DNA from: Pelotomaculum sp. UBA1371
GTDB taxonomy: Bacteria > Bacillota > Desulfotomaculia > Desulfotomaculales > Pelotomaculaceae
DNA length: 45,486 nt
Direction of reading: 5' to 3'
Assembly: GCA_002305915.1 (NCBI GenBank)
Contig: DBRJ01000061.1
Coordinates: 37,274 to 82,759 of the forward strand
Shown here in pieces: positions 26,487 to 35,196 of the stretch (position 1 is the first letter of the stretch; each line of letters begins with the position of its first letter). The notes under the pieces are model-generated. The model saw nothing but the letters and a program-made list of their open reading frames with translations. It was not told where the DNA came from and did no database searches. Made by a program: the position numbers and the translations under genes.

Positions 26487-27152
26487 GTGTTTGATTTCAA
26501 CAGCTCTGATAAGTGGTTAAGAGAACGCCGTCTTATGGTTGAAAACCAGCTTAAGCTTCGCGGTATCAAAAATGAGGCTGTTCTTCAAAGTATGCTTGCT
26601 GTGCCCCGCCACTGTTTTGTTCCTGCCAATTTACAGAAATATACCTATCTTGACGGACCTCTACCCATCGGGGAAGGACAGACAATTAGCCAGCCTTACA
26701 TTGTTGCGCTCATGGCTGAACTCCTGGAACCTTCTCCGGGAGACAGGGTTTTGGAAATAGGAACCGGCTCCGGCTATGCAGCGGCCGTTCTGGCCCAAAT
26801 GGTTGCAACGGTCTATACCATCGAACGCCATGCGAGCCTGGCCGCCAAAGCACAGGAGGTTTTTCAAGCCCTGAACTACGGGAATATAATCACCCGGGTC
26901 GGTGACGGAACTAAAGGGTGGCCGGAAGAAGCGCCCTTCGATGGTATCCTTGTATCAGCCGGTGCGCCTGCGGTACCGAAATCACTGTGCAATCAGCTGA
27001 AACCGGGCGGGCGCCTGGTCGTTCCCGCGGGTGAAAGGCAATGCCAGGAGTTGATGCTGGTCCGGCGTGGTGAGGACGGCGGCTTCTCGGAGGAAAAACT
27101 AGGGGAAGTAGTCTTCGTGCCTCTAATAGGTGAAGAAGGCTGGTACCGGTAA
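26487..27152 (+). CDS. pcm: protein-L-isoaspartate O-methyltransferase
   Basis: The product is 221 aa, the family length. Pcm methylates abnormal isoaspartyl residues to start repair of aged proteins. The region AVPRHCFVP, the substrate-loop GEGQTISQPYIVALM, SAM site VLEIGTGSGYAAAVLA and DGILVSAGAP are diagnostic. The start is uncertain: the GTG at 26487 lies directly on the AGGGGG that would serve as ribosome site, and the first ATG (26535) would remove part of the conserved N-terminal helix. Confidence 0.93.
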   Translation: MFDFNSSDKWLRERRLMVENQLKLRGIKNEAVLQSMLAVPRHCFVPANLQKYTYLDGPLPIGEGQTISQPYIVALMAELLEPSPGDRVLEIGTGSGYAAAVLAQMVATVYTIERHASLAAKAQEVFQALNYGNIITRVGDGTKGWPEEAPFDGILVSAGAPAVPKSLCNQLKPGGRLVVPAGERQCQELMLVRRGEDGGFSEEKLGEVVFVPLIGEEGWYR

Positions 27153-27271
27153 TAAACATGCATATTGGACATTGGCAAATAGTGGAGTTATTAATGATTG
27201 AGACTGTGTTGCCATGGGGCCATATTGAGGCACTAACTGTGAAGCTGTTTTCCAAAGAAAGAAGGTATAGA

Positions 27272-27736
27272 ATGAAATTTATATGTCCACTTATTGTTGT
27301 TGATGATATTAATGCTTCAAGACGGTTTTACGAAAATGTACTTAATCAAAAAGTAAAACATGATTTTGGTGAAAATATTGCTTTTGAGGGTGGCTTTTCA
27401 ATACATTTGAAATCGCATTTTTTTGAGTTGCTTGATTTGAGCCCGGATAAAATAACCAAAAAATCAAATAATAGTGAACTATATTTTGAAGAAGATGATT
27501 TGGATACTATATTTGAAAAGCTCAAAGAGGACGATTCTGTGGAATTCATCCATGGGATCAAAGAACAACCCTGGGGGCAGCGCGTTATGAGGTTTTATGA
27601 CCCGGACATGCACATTATTGAAGTTGGTGAATCCATGGAAAGTGTAGCAAGAAGGTTTTTAAGAAAAGGGTTGTCTGTTGAAGAAACTGCAAAACGCATC
27701 TTAATGCCGGAGGAATTTGTAAAACAGTGTTTGTAG
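27272..27736 (+). CDS. VOC/glyoxalase-fold protein with C-terminal helical tail
   Basis: The product is 154 aa. Residues 1-~115 are a vicinal-oxygen-chelate fold (FICPLIVVDDINASRRFYEN at the start, FYDPDMHIIEVGE at the end), the family of glyoxalases, bleomycin-resistance proteins and dioxygenases. About 35 residues follow (SVEETAKRILMPEEFVKQ) that resemble a small helix-turn-helix of the kind at the end of transposase-linked proteins. The ATG at 27272 has AGAAGG ahead; a longer frame from 27158 has no site. The gene is AT-richer than the upstream pcm and stands at the edge of the defence island, which suggests transfer. The substrate is unknown. Confidence 0.82.
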   Translation: MKFICPLIVVDDINASRRFYENVLNQKVKHDFGENIAFEGGFSIHLKSHFFELLDLSPDKITKKSNNSELYFEEDDLDTIFEKLKEDDSVEFIHGIKEQPWGQRVMRFYDPDMHIIEVGESMESVARRFLRKGLSVEETAKRILMPEEFVKQCL

Positions 27737-27816
27737 TTTCTTTTGCCAGGGTGCGGGTAAACCCCGGCGGCTTTGTCATTTGTCCGTAGATACCCTGCTC
27801 CCAAAATATTTATACG

Positions 27817-27843
27817 AAGGGGGAGCCAGTAGCGCTCCCCCTT
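27817..27843. terminator. bidirectional terminator-like hairpin
   Basis: AAGGGGGAGC and GCTCCCCCTT pair perfectly over ten base pairs around a seven-base loop. It lies between the convergent VOC gene (stop 27736) and the NERD pseudogene (end 27877). Confidence 0.7.
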
Positions 27844-27876
27844 CCGGGTTATAATCAACCTGACACCGCCTCGTTT

Positions 27877-28949
27877 TCATTGCCTGTCCAAGTAGAAGTA
27901 CCAAATGCCCTGGCGGTATTTATCCTTGTTTATATGGCTTGTTTTCCGGCCTTTGGACAGGTACTCCCGTCTAACTGCTTCGGCTACTTCTTTACTGCCG
28001 TAAACCCGCACGTATTCCTGGCCGCCCTTGGTTCGTCCGGTTTCAATTTCAGGCCTGGGTTCGCCGGCGCCTGCTTCCATTCGGTTGCCTTCTTGTGTAA
28101 TTTCACTTACGGCTTCCCGCCCCGGTGCCGTAGCCTGTTCCTCAGTATTGCCCGGCTTTTATCCCGCATCCAAAACAACCGGAGGTTCCTGGACAGGTGT
28201 ATCATATGTTTGCAGCTGGTGAATGGGCTGGGCGTTGTGAAGTTGCGGGTAAGCTAGCAACAATGAGATTTTATCTATTTGCCAGGCATCAAGGTATACT
28301 TCCTTTTGACGTTTTAAGTACAAAGCCAGCCCCAGAGCACTATCCAGCACCAGCATCGAAAACTGGGTGGCTTTCAGCCAGGAGGCCCTGGTAAACACGA
28401 CCACCGGCTTGATCCATTGCGCCGCGGGGTAAGAAACCTTTATTACACCGGTCTTTTCCAGCCACCTGGAGATTAATTCTACATGCCGGTTGTTTTGCCG
28501 GGTGGGGCTGTGGCAGGGTGGCAGGGGACCCACTTGCTGCCCTCTTTGCGCTTCCAGCGGTTCTTGTAAACGGTGAAGGCACCGTCCCAGGCTTTGGTTT
28601 CGATAACAAACATACCGGGCGGGCCGATGGCGATGTGATCGGTTTGGGCAAAAATCTCCGGTTCGGGTTCCACAACAACATCGTTCATCAAAACCCAGTC
28701 GTTAGAAAGCGCAAGGCGGAGATGTATTCCTACGTTAAATTCTCCGCCTGCGCCTTTGTTGCTGTCCTTATCCCTTTGTATGTCGAAAGCCAGTCCTGCC
28801 AGAGGTTTAATGGCCCAGGATATGAATGACGGGACGTTGTCATCTATCCGCTGTTTCATGGAATCCTTCTCTTGTTGGACTTTGGCCAGAATTCTTTGCT
28901 GAAATTCCCGCCGTATGGTTTCGTCCTGTCGAACAATACGCGCTAACAA
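27877..28949 (-). pseudogene. NERD-domain protein, broken by frameshift and nonsense codon
   Basis: The intact part (28949 to about 28520) encodes an N-terminal helical region and a NERD (nuclease-related) domain: GAGGEFNVGIHLRLAL, LMNDVVVE, QTDHIAIGPPGMFVIETKAW and the WKRKEGSKWVPC stretch. An 8-bp tandem duplication at 28511-28526 then shifts the frame. Removing one copy restores KWVPCHSPTRQNNRHVELIS in phase. The restored frame continues to a TAA at 28161-28159 (after VVLDAG) and then, in the same frame, to a final basic domain ending IWYFYLDRQ at 27877. There are thus two lesions in a protein originally of about 355 residues. The start is TTG at 28949 behind CGGGAGA. NERD proteins are often found near defence genes; this copy is probably inactive or truncated. 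Confidence 0.8.
28511..28526. repeat. 8-bp tandem duplication causing the NERD frameshift
   Basis: TGGCAGGG occurs twice directly in tandem (28511-28518, 28519-28526). Deleting one copy joins the two reading frames exactly. Confidence 0.85.
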
Positions 28950-28992
28950 TGTTATTTCTCCCGGAATATTTATAGCTCGTTATTGTATTTTC

Positions 28993-29004
28993 AACAAATT
29001 TGTT
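28993..29004. promoter_or_regulatory. palindrome in the island's divergent intergenic region
   Basis: AACAAATTTGTT is a perfect 12-base palindrome between the NERD pseudogene and the first BREX gene, within an AT-rich stretch (28950-29147) that should hold the operon promoter. A TATACT box lies at 29112-29117. Regulator unknown. Confidence 0.35.
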
Positions 29005-29147
29005 ATGTTTACCTGTTATTAACATAGTTTTCTAGTTCCGCGTCAGCGCATGGAGATTTAATTTGAAAAAACACTAAAATATAGTAGGAGTATTGGTATA
29101 AAAAATCGAAATATACTAAAAATTTGCCTATGCATGGAGAGAAGATA

Positions 29148-30350
29148 ATGAACGATGACAAAAGTGGACACAGACAACGGTTACGTAACAAATTCACTGA
29201 TAACCCGTCAGCCCTAAACGAAACAGAATTACTTGAGATGATTCTGTTTTATGCGATTCCCCGTAAGGATGTTAAATCTCTGGCCACAGAATTAATCGTC
29301 AATTATGGCAGTCTTTCTTCAGTTCTAACGGCAGATACCAGTGAATTATGTAAAACTAAGGGGATTAATGAATATACCGCCACTTGTCTGAAATTAGTAG
29401 GCTGGGTGGGGAAAAATTATTCAGTTGGTCAAAATCTCTCGCCGCTTCAAAATATAATAAAGGATTTTCGAACGTCTGAAAATACAGAACAGGCAATAAA
29501 GCCTGTTAAGGTGTCATCTAAAGAAACTTATGGTTCTTTGTTCGTGGAAGAAGGCACCATTACTTTTATGAATAAAACTCAGATTAATCCTGAAGAAAAA
29601 AAATCTGACCGGAACGGTGCGCACATGTTTAGCAAGTCTCTATTGCGCGAAGCTATTGAAATTTTGCCTCGTATCCCACATACCAGGACAATGGAAGAGG
29701 TCCGGATATTTCTTAACAATAATTTGCATTACAACAGTGAGAAGTCCAGAATGAGATATGCAAATTATATAACCCGGAGGTTGTTCCCAACCGGGCAAGT
29801 TGATATGCCAATTTTTTCATTTTCAAAAAAGTATGCTGGTATGCAAGAGTTACGGGATGTATGCTTTTACCGTTTTTGTAAGGCAGAGCCATTAATGAGG
29901 GATATAATTACAAATTTGCTTATTCCTGAATATCGGACCGGTTCAGTCACAAGAAGTGCTATACGTGCTTTTCTACAAGATAAATATCCATCAAAAAAAA
30001 GTTACGGCGATTGCGCCCAGGCTATCGTTGAAACACTGGTAGCGGCGGGTATAGCCAAAGCGGACCGAACAAAAGTTTATTACGCATACAGAGATATTCT
30101 ACTGCCTTCCCTAGCTTTTATCCTACATAGCGAGTTTCGTGCCGGCATGTATTACATGAACGAAGTGGAAGACTGCGCTGCTTTTAAATGTTTATTATGG
30201 CGGCAAAACCAGGTGAAGGAATCTCTCTACGCGCTCCGCAATATGAACCTCATCCCTAAAATTTCTGAAATTGATAATATAAGCCAGATAACAATATCTT
30301 TAAATCTGGACCAGGTTGTAGAAAAACTTGAGGGGAGGAGCCCGTTATAA
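29148..30350 (+). CDS. brxA: RadC-type HhH domain fused to BrxA-like (DUF1819) protein
   Basis: The product is 400 aa. Residues ~5-90 look like the N-terminal helix-hairpin-helix region of RadC/UPF0758 proteins (SGHRQRLRNKF, LNETELLEMILFYAIPRKDV, LCKTKGINEYTATCLKLVGW), but the RadC metal (MPN) domain is absent. A loosely conserved linker (~95-160) follows, then a region ~165-390 resembling BrxA, the DNA-binding winged-helix protein of BREX systems: the RIPHTRTMEEVRIFLNNNL and SEKSRMRYANYITRRLFP stretch is what I rely on. The ATG at 29148 has GGAGAG seven bases ahead; an earlier TTG adds eight residues. It is the first gene of the operon; its ATAA overlap with the next gene shows coupling. The gene is AT-richer than the core genes after it. 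The BrxA match is by resemblance, not by alignment. Confidence 0.7.
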   Translation: MNDDKSGHRQRLRNKFTDNPSALNETELLEMILFYAIPRKDVKSLATELIVNYGSLSSVLTADTSELCKTKGINEYTATCLKLVGWVGKNYSVGQNLSPLQNIIKDFRTSENTEQAIKPVKVSSKETYGSLFVEEGTITFMNKTQINPEEKKSDRNGAHMFSKSLLREAIEILPRIPHTRTMEEVRIFLNNNLHYNSEKSRMRYANYITRRLFPTGQVDMPIFSFSKKYAGMQELRDVCFYRFCKAEPLMRDIITNLLIPEYRTGSVTRSAIRAFLQDKYPSKKSYGDCAQAIVETLVAAGIAKADRTKVYYAYRDILLPSLAFILHSEFRAGMYYMNEVEDCAAFKCLLWRQNQVKESLYALRNMNLIPKISEIDNISQITISLNLDQVVEKLEGRSPL

Positions 30351-30883
30351 AAGAGGCAGACATAATAGAAACCCTGCAGTCTAAACTTTCAGTTTCCGTG
30401 GGAAGGCATTTGTATGGCATTCTGGGCAGTTATGCAGCTTTGGGCAGGTTCGCTGCTAAACTATGTCAGGTTAAAATGCCCAACGGGGAGTTTTTTCCCA
30501 GTGCGGTTTCTGTAAACCGGGGCATATTGAATTCTATCCCTGACGCAGAATTTAAAACACTGGCAGAAAACGAGCCCCGCCGTCCCGAACCCACTATGGC
30601 CCGTGTGGCACAGGCTTTTGCTGCTTTTCTGAGGAGCGAACTGAACAAAAAGGATTTGATTGTCCTCTCGGGCTTGGAAATGATATTTATTTATAACGTG
30701 GAGTTAAACCTCCTACGGACTATGGCAACTGATAATAAGAGAGTGATCCTCCTGCTTCCCGGCAAAAGGGACCGGGGTGAAATACTCATGTACCTGGATT
30801 CCAGCCCCGGTGAATACAAATTACCCAGCAATTTATTGGCGGATAACCACTTATGGGAGGTGACAGATCAAGATGCCAAATAG
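30347..30883 (+). CDS. BrxF-like small protein, degenerate P-loop
   Basis: The product is 178 aa from the proposed start. The pattern (ILGSYAALGRFAAKL where a P-loop would be, LIVLSGLEMIFIYNVELNLL as a Walker-B-like strand, then RVILLLPGKRDRGEILMYLD) resembles BrxF of type 3 BREX, but the GxxGxGKS glycines and lysine are missing, so nucleotide binding is doubtful. BrxB (DUF1788) is the alternative. AGGGGAGGAG is placed for a start at 30347, which is ATA. This would give a 4-base ATAA overlap with the previous stop, the same geometry as the ATGA overlaps at 40687 and 42735. The next ordinary start is GTG at 30398 (161 aa) with no ribosome site; a CTG at 30374 is also possible. The stop overlaps brxC by 11 bases. 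Confidence 0.6.
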   Translation: MKEADIIETLQSKLSVSVGRHLYGILGSYAALGRFAAKLCQVKMPNGEFFPSAVSVNRGILNSIPDAEFKTLAENEPRRPEPTMARVAQAFAAFLRSELNKKDLIVLSGLEMIFIYNVELNLLRTMATDNKRVILLLPGKRDRGEILMYLDSSPGEYKLPSNLLADNHLWEVTDQDAK

Positions 30884-33800
30884 CGGTGATTTATTTTCCA
30901 ACCGCAAGCCACTCGGGGAGATATGTGAAGTACCCGAAAAAATAATATCAGTGTACTCATTGGAGCAGCACATATGGGCCGATTGCAATGCGCCTGAAGC
31001 CAGGAAAGCCAGGAAACCGGAGATTCAGACCATCGAGGAGTTTCAAATCGACCCGGTGCGTCCGTTTCTAAATGATATCCTGCGCAACATGGCAGCGCCT
31101 TATAAACGGGAAAAGAAAGACAACCCCATCGGGCAGGGTTACTGGATCCAAGCTGAATTTGGCTCAGGTAAATCCCACCTGCTTTGTTTCCTGGCCTCAC
31201 TGGCGTTAGGCAACCAGGAAGCATGGGACATTGTCAAAACCAAAGAGCAGAAAGCGGGACGTGGGAAACGGGAGTCCATCTACCGGTTTTGGGAAGATGG
31301 GCTGCAAGCCAAAAGCACCAAAGGTAACCGGGGCATATTTGTAGTTGCACGGACGCTGGTCGGCGCCGGCGGAGGTACCGTGGGGCTGGTCGACAAAGGC
31401 AAAAGGTTGTCGGTATACATACTGGAAGCGGTCAAAGAACAATTACAGCTGGAATTGGGTAAGAACCTTTCCCTGTACCCGGTAGAATTATTGGCCGACC
31501 GCTTTTTGACAGAGGATCTGGACCGTTACCGCAAAGACCTGAAAAAATTTCTCAAAGACCCGAAATATTTTTCAGAAGACGAGTTTGAAGATGCGGATAA
31601 TTTTATTCGCGACATTCAGGATAATAAATCACCTGATTATAAAATGAGCTGTGGGAATAAACTGTGGAGATTTTACACCGAGTATTTAAAGGTGCAGCCA
31701 CAGATACCCGCCGAAACCGAAGACATATTGAAGCACGTAGTCGAAACCATTATGGCGGAAGGCTATACCGGGGTGCTTATCTTCCTGGATGAGATCTCCC
31801 TGTTTATGAAAGACCGGGATGAAATGCAGCGTGTTGATGATGAAAAAACCCTGGTGGTTCTGTCAAACCGGCTGGCAAAAGTCCACAATCTGCCGGTTTG
31901 GACAGTTTGCGCCGCGCAGCAGGCTATTGAGAGCAAGCCGGGGCAGGGAGTAAAAAACATCATTGCCGAAGAGCGCTTGAAATTATATCCCCTCTTGCAG
32001 AATCCAAAGGATTACTATGACATTGTCCTGTCGCGGGTAAGGGAAATTAAAAATCCGGAAGCGATTAAGAATTATTATCTATATTACAAAAGAGGCTTCA
32101 CCTGGCCCAACAGCATCGGTGAGCAGGAATTTACGCATTTCTTTCCCTTCTATATGCCGGCGGTGGAAGTGCTCAGGGATATTACTCACGAGCTTACCAC
32201 GGCCAGGTCGGCCATACATTTCATGCACCAGACCTTGAAACACCAGATCAAAATCAAGGGTAACGAGTTGATCAGGCTGTGGGAATATTTTGACGAGGCT
32301 ATGGAATACGAGGAAGACCCCAGTGGGGTGCACGCCGGGCTGGTGGCCATTAAGACCAAGAGGGAGAGCGAGTACCGGGCTTATGAGTCCTGCCGCAACC
32401 AGATCAACGGGCTGACCAAAGGCCAGCTTAAGGTGCACAGGCAAAAAGGGATCAGGATTGTGCAGACCTTATTCCTTTACTACATAGCGCACAGGGATAT
32501 CAACGGACTCAGCGTGGAGAAGATCGCCAACTCAGTGATGATCGAAAGGCAGCCGGACGCCACCCCTGAAGAAAATTTGCAGCATTATGAAACACTCGCT
32601 GAAGCGCTCAAAAATGAGCTCCGGCAAATAGTGCAGTCCTTTGATGAAGATAATAATCCCCTTTACCGTTTTGAACCGGTAGTAGTTGGAATAGACCCGC
32701 AGCGGGAGTTTCTTAAAGCCCGTGATGAAGCAGAGAGCAATGAGGCGATCCAGAAAGAATCATGGGAAGCTTTATTGTCAATGGAAGAGTGGCTGGTGCA
32801 CACCCGCCAGATGAACATGGACCTGGCAGACGGGAACAAGTCTTTCCTGGCTGGATTCGCGGGCGCCGCAAACGGGGTTATCATAGACATCCTGTGGCAA
32901 GGCCGCCACATATACGGGCGTATAGATATGGTTGACATAAACCGGATCGTGGCTGAGGGTACTCCTTTGACAGGCATATATACCGACCAGGACGACCTGG
33001 ATTTTGCTGTAAAAATTGCCAGGTGGCCGGTTCAGGGAAAGACCCTGGATACGCTAATGCAACGGGTAAAAGACCAGAGGATCTTGTTCTGGGTGCCGGA
33101 TAATTTGAACCACGAGGAAAAGTCTTTGCTGCTGGACTTTGCCGCTTACCGCAAGCTGGTCTCCAGCTGGGAAGAAAAAGATACCGATGACGCGGTTACC
33201 ATCATCAACTGGGTGGCCGGCAAGCTGAAAACCGAGATGGGAAAAATCTGCCGTCTGGTACGTTCCAGCTATGGCCGGGGCCGCATAGACGCCCTTAATA
33301 ACACTTGCATGGATTTTAATATTGCCGGGGAATTGAAAGCGGTCCTTACCCCTCTGGTAGACCGGGTGCTCAGCAGTGTATATGTGTCAGCGGATATTAA
33401 GTTTGACCCGCCTTTTGAATTTCGCAAGGAGGAAGGAGTTAAACTTATTAACGGTATTGTTAAAACCGGCTCTATCCCTAAAGGAGCCAAGCTCAACCAA
33501 AACATCAGCGCTGCCCAGAATTTCGGCTACAGCCTTAGAGTGATGAAAAAAGGGCCTGAAAAAGTATTGGATACGGAAGGCAATACCTATGTCCGGGATA
33601 TCTGGCAGTTCATTGATGAACACCTGGCTGAGGGTCAGGAAATGAAGCTTGACACCTTATACAAAAATTTCATGGGAGTCGGCGGGCCGAAAGACTATGG
33701 ATTAACCCGGAGGATGGTGCAGATATATTTGCTATGCCTGGTCCAGCAGGGCCGGGTGCAGGTCAGCGTAGGTCCGCAGGCGGGGCTTCCCTGCCAGGTA

Positions 33801-35186
33801 ATTGATTATTCAAATATAGCCGATATAGATTTCTCAGCTAAAGTACTGGATAAGATGGAAAGGCTGCAGAAAGTGGCCAGGCCGGAAAATTGGGAAGTAT
33901 TGCGCCCTTATCTCGAAAAAATAATGGGAAAAAGCATTCCGGTAGGGCTCACTGATGAGCAGATTTCACAGAAACGCCTGGAAATGAGAAACCTGTTTAA
34001 GAAGGTGCGGGAGGAAGCCAGGCGTGCTTCCGATAAGGCGGCGGCATTGTTTGAATGCCTGGATTTTGCCAACCCGTACGGTGAAGAGATGGAACAGGTC
34101 AGCAGGCTATTTTCAACAGACCTCGAGGCGAGCAACGATATTGACCTGCTGCTGAGCGCCTTGAAAGATATTTTTGGTTATCAGGCTTTTGATACTATGC
34201 GCTCTGACGAGGCCGAATTAAAAGACCTAGGCAACCGGTTGGCCTGTTACCAGAGCGTCTGTCAACTGCTTAAATACGAAACTGAGCTTCGTGTGGGTCG
34301 CGCTTATGTACAACATACCCTACCGGACATTAAAGACCTGCAGTTAGTTAAGCAGCAGCAGAAGTTGGTAGCGGGGAAAATGGCTGAATTTAATAAATAT
34401 ATCGATGAAGAGATTAAATTAAAGAACGAGCTGTTAGGTCACCAGCAACCCCTGCCGGGCGAGGAGGGGACAATTTTCAAGCTGATGCATGAATACCGGT
34501 TGGTATATATCGCCATGCATGAAAAAGTGACCCAGTGCTGCAACCATGCTCATCAGTCGATTGAACGGTTAATGACCGGGCCTGATTTTCAGGCTATTGT
34601 TGCCCTGGAAGGCATCACCGCCCTGCAGCCGGAGTTCAGTTCCGCACTGCGCCGGCGGCTGGAAAATCTGGCAGAAGGGGTTTTCCAGTGTGCCAATGAC
34701 TCTATGGCTTCGCTGGAAAACCAGCTCAAGGCCCGTCCGCTGCACGAATGCGGCCTCAGTTTCAGAAATTATGGGAGTATTATCGAAAAAGCTGATTCAG
34801 CCCTGCGCCAGGCCGGTGAGATCTGGGAGAAGACTGTCAATGGCAAGCTGGAAGTATTCCTGAACCAGGCCATAAAAGAAAGGCTGAAGCAGGGCGAAAA
34901 AGAACCCATTATTGCTGCTTTACTGGCCTGTTCAACAGTGGAAGAAGTAAGGGAACTCCTGCTGCGGGAGGTTGCCGCTGATCCTGCGATTGTTGATAAA
35001 ATCAACCGTTTCTTAAAAAAGATTGTGGTTAAAGTGGTAAGAAAAGCTGATTTCAAGCCTTCCGTAACAGTGGTGGAGGAAGGCCGGATAGAGGATATAG
35101 TGCGGGAATTCCAGGATTTCCTGGCAAAGCAGTTCGCGGATATGGAGCCCGATGAGGATACTATACCTGTCTTGAAGCTGGAGTAG
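30873..35186 (+). CDS. brxC: BrxC/PglY-like giant ATPase
   Basis: The product is 1437 aa. An AAA-type P-loop (AEFGSGKSHLL, residues 94-104) and a Walker B strand (VLIFLDEIS, 301-309) lie in the N-terminal third. Long helical regions follow, with a Lys/Arg/Glu-rich C-terminal part and likely coiled-coil stretches (about 1000-1250). Size, P-loop placement and position next to pglZ fit BrxC/PglY, the ATPase scaffold of BREX systems. GGGAGGTGACAG lies before the ATG. Only 10 bases separate it from pglZ. It is likely to form the complex with PglZ and the methyltransferase in the cytoplasm. Confidence 0.85.
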   Translation: MPNSGDLFSNRKPLGEICEVPEKIISVYSLEQHIWADCNAPEARKARKPEIQTIEEFQIDPVRPFLNDILRNMAAPYKREKKDNPIGQGYWIQAEFGSGKSHLLCFLASLALGNQEAWDIVKTKEQKAGRGKRESIYRFWEDGLQAKSTKGNRGIFVVARTLVGAGGGTVGLVDKGKRLSVYILEAVKEQLQLELGKNLSLYPVELLADRFLTEDLDRYRKDLKKFLKDPKYFSEDEFEDADNFIRDIQDNKSPDYKMSCGNKLWRFYTEYLKVQPQIPAETEDILKHVVETIMAEGYTGVLIFLDEISLFMKDRDEMQRVDDEKTLVVLSNRLAKVHNLPVWTVCAAQQAIESKPGQGVKNIIAEERLKLYPLLQNPKDYYDIVLSRVREIKNPEAIKNYYLYYKRGFTWPNSIGEQEFTHFFPFYMPAVEVLRDITHELTTARSAIHFMHQTLKHQIKIKGNELIRLWEYFDEAMEYEEDPSGVHAGLVAIKTKRESEYRAYESCRNQINGLTKGQLKVHRQKGIRIVQTLFLYYIAHRDINGLSVEKIANSVMIERQPDATPEENLQHYETLAEALKNELRQIVQSFDEDNNPLYRFEPVVVGIDPQREFLKARDEAESNEAIQKESWEALLSMEEWLVHTRQMNMDLADGNKSFLAGFAGAANGVIIDILWQGRHIYGRIDMVDINRIVAEGTPLTGIYTDQDDLDFAVKIARWPVQGKTLDTLMQRVKDQRILFWVPDNLNHEEKSLLLDFAAYRKLVSSWEEKDTDDAVTIINWVAGKLKTEMGKICRLVRSSYGRGRIDALNNTCMDFNIAGELKAVLTPLVDRVLSSVYVSADIKFDPPFEFRKEEGVKLINGIVKTGSIPKGAKLNQNISAAQNFGYSLRVMKKGPEKVLDTEGNTYVRDIWQFIDEHLAEGQEMKLDTLYKNFMGVGGPKDYGLTRRMVQIYLLCLVQQGRVQVSVGPQAGLPCQVIDYSNIADIDFSAKVLDKMERLQKVARPENWEVLRPYLEKIMGKSIPVGLTDEQISQKRLEMRNLFKKVREEARRASDKAAALFECLDFANPYGEEMEQVSRLFSTDLEASNDIDLLLSALKDIFGYQAFDTMRSDEAELKDLGNRLACYQSVCQLLKYETELRVGRAYVQHTLPDIKDLQLVKQQQKLVAGKMAEFNKYIDEEIKLKNELLGHQQPLPGEEGTIFKLMHEYRLVYIAMHEKVTQCCNHAHQSIERLMTGPDFQAIVALEGITALQPEFSSALRRRLENLAEGVFQCANDSMASLENQLKARPLHECGLSFRNYGSIIEKADSALRQAGEIWEKTVNGKLEVFLNQAIKERLKQGEKEPIIAALLACSTVEEVRELLLREVAADPAIVDKINRFLKKIVVKVVRKADFKPSVTVVEEGRIEDIVREFQDFLAKQFADMEPDEDTIPVLKLE

Positions 35187-35196
35187 GGGTAGAGTT

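Noticed and set aside
28159..28533. Separate gene of 124 codons downstream of the NERD domain
   Set aside because: Removing one copy of the 8-bp duplication joins it to the NERD frame, so it is the rest of the same broken gene.
29148..29430. A plain radC gene
   Set aside because: Only the N-terminal HhH part is similar; the MPN metal-binding domain is missing and the rest is BrxA-like.
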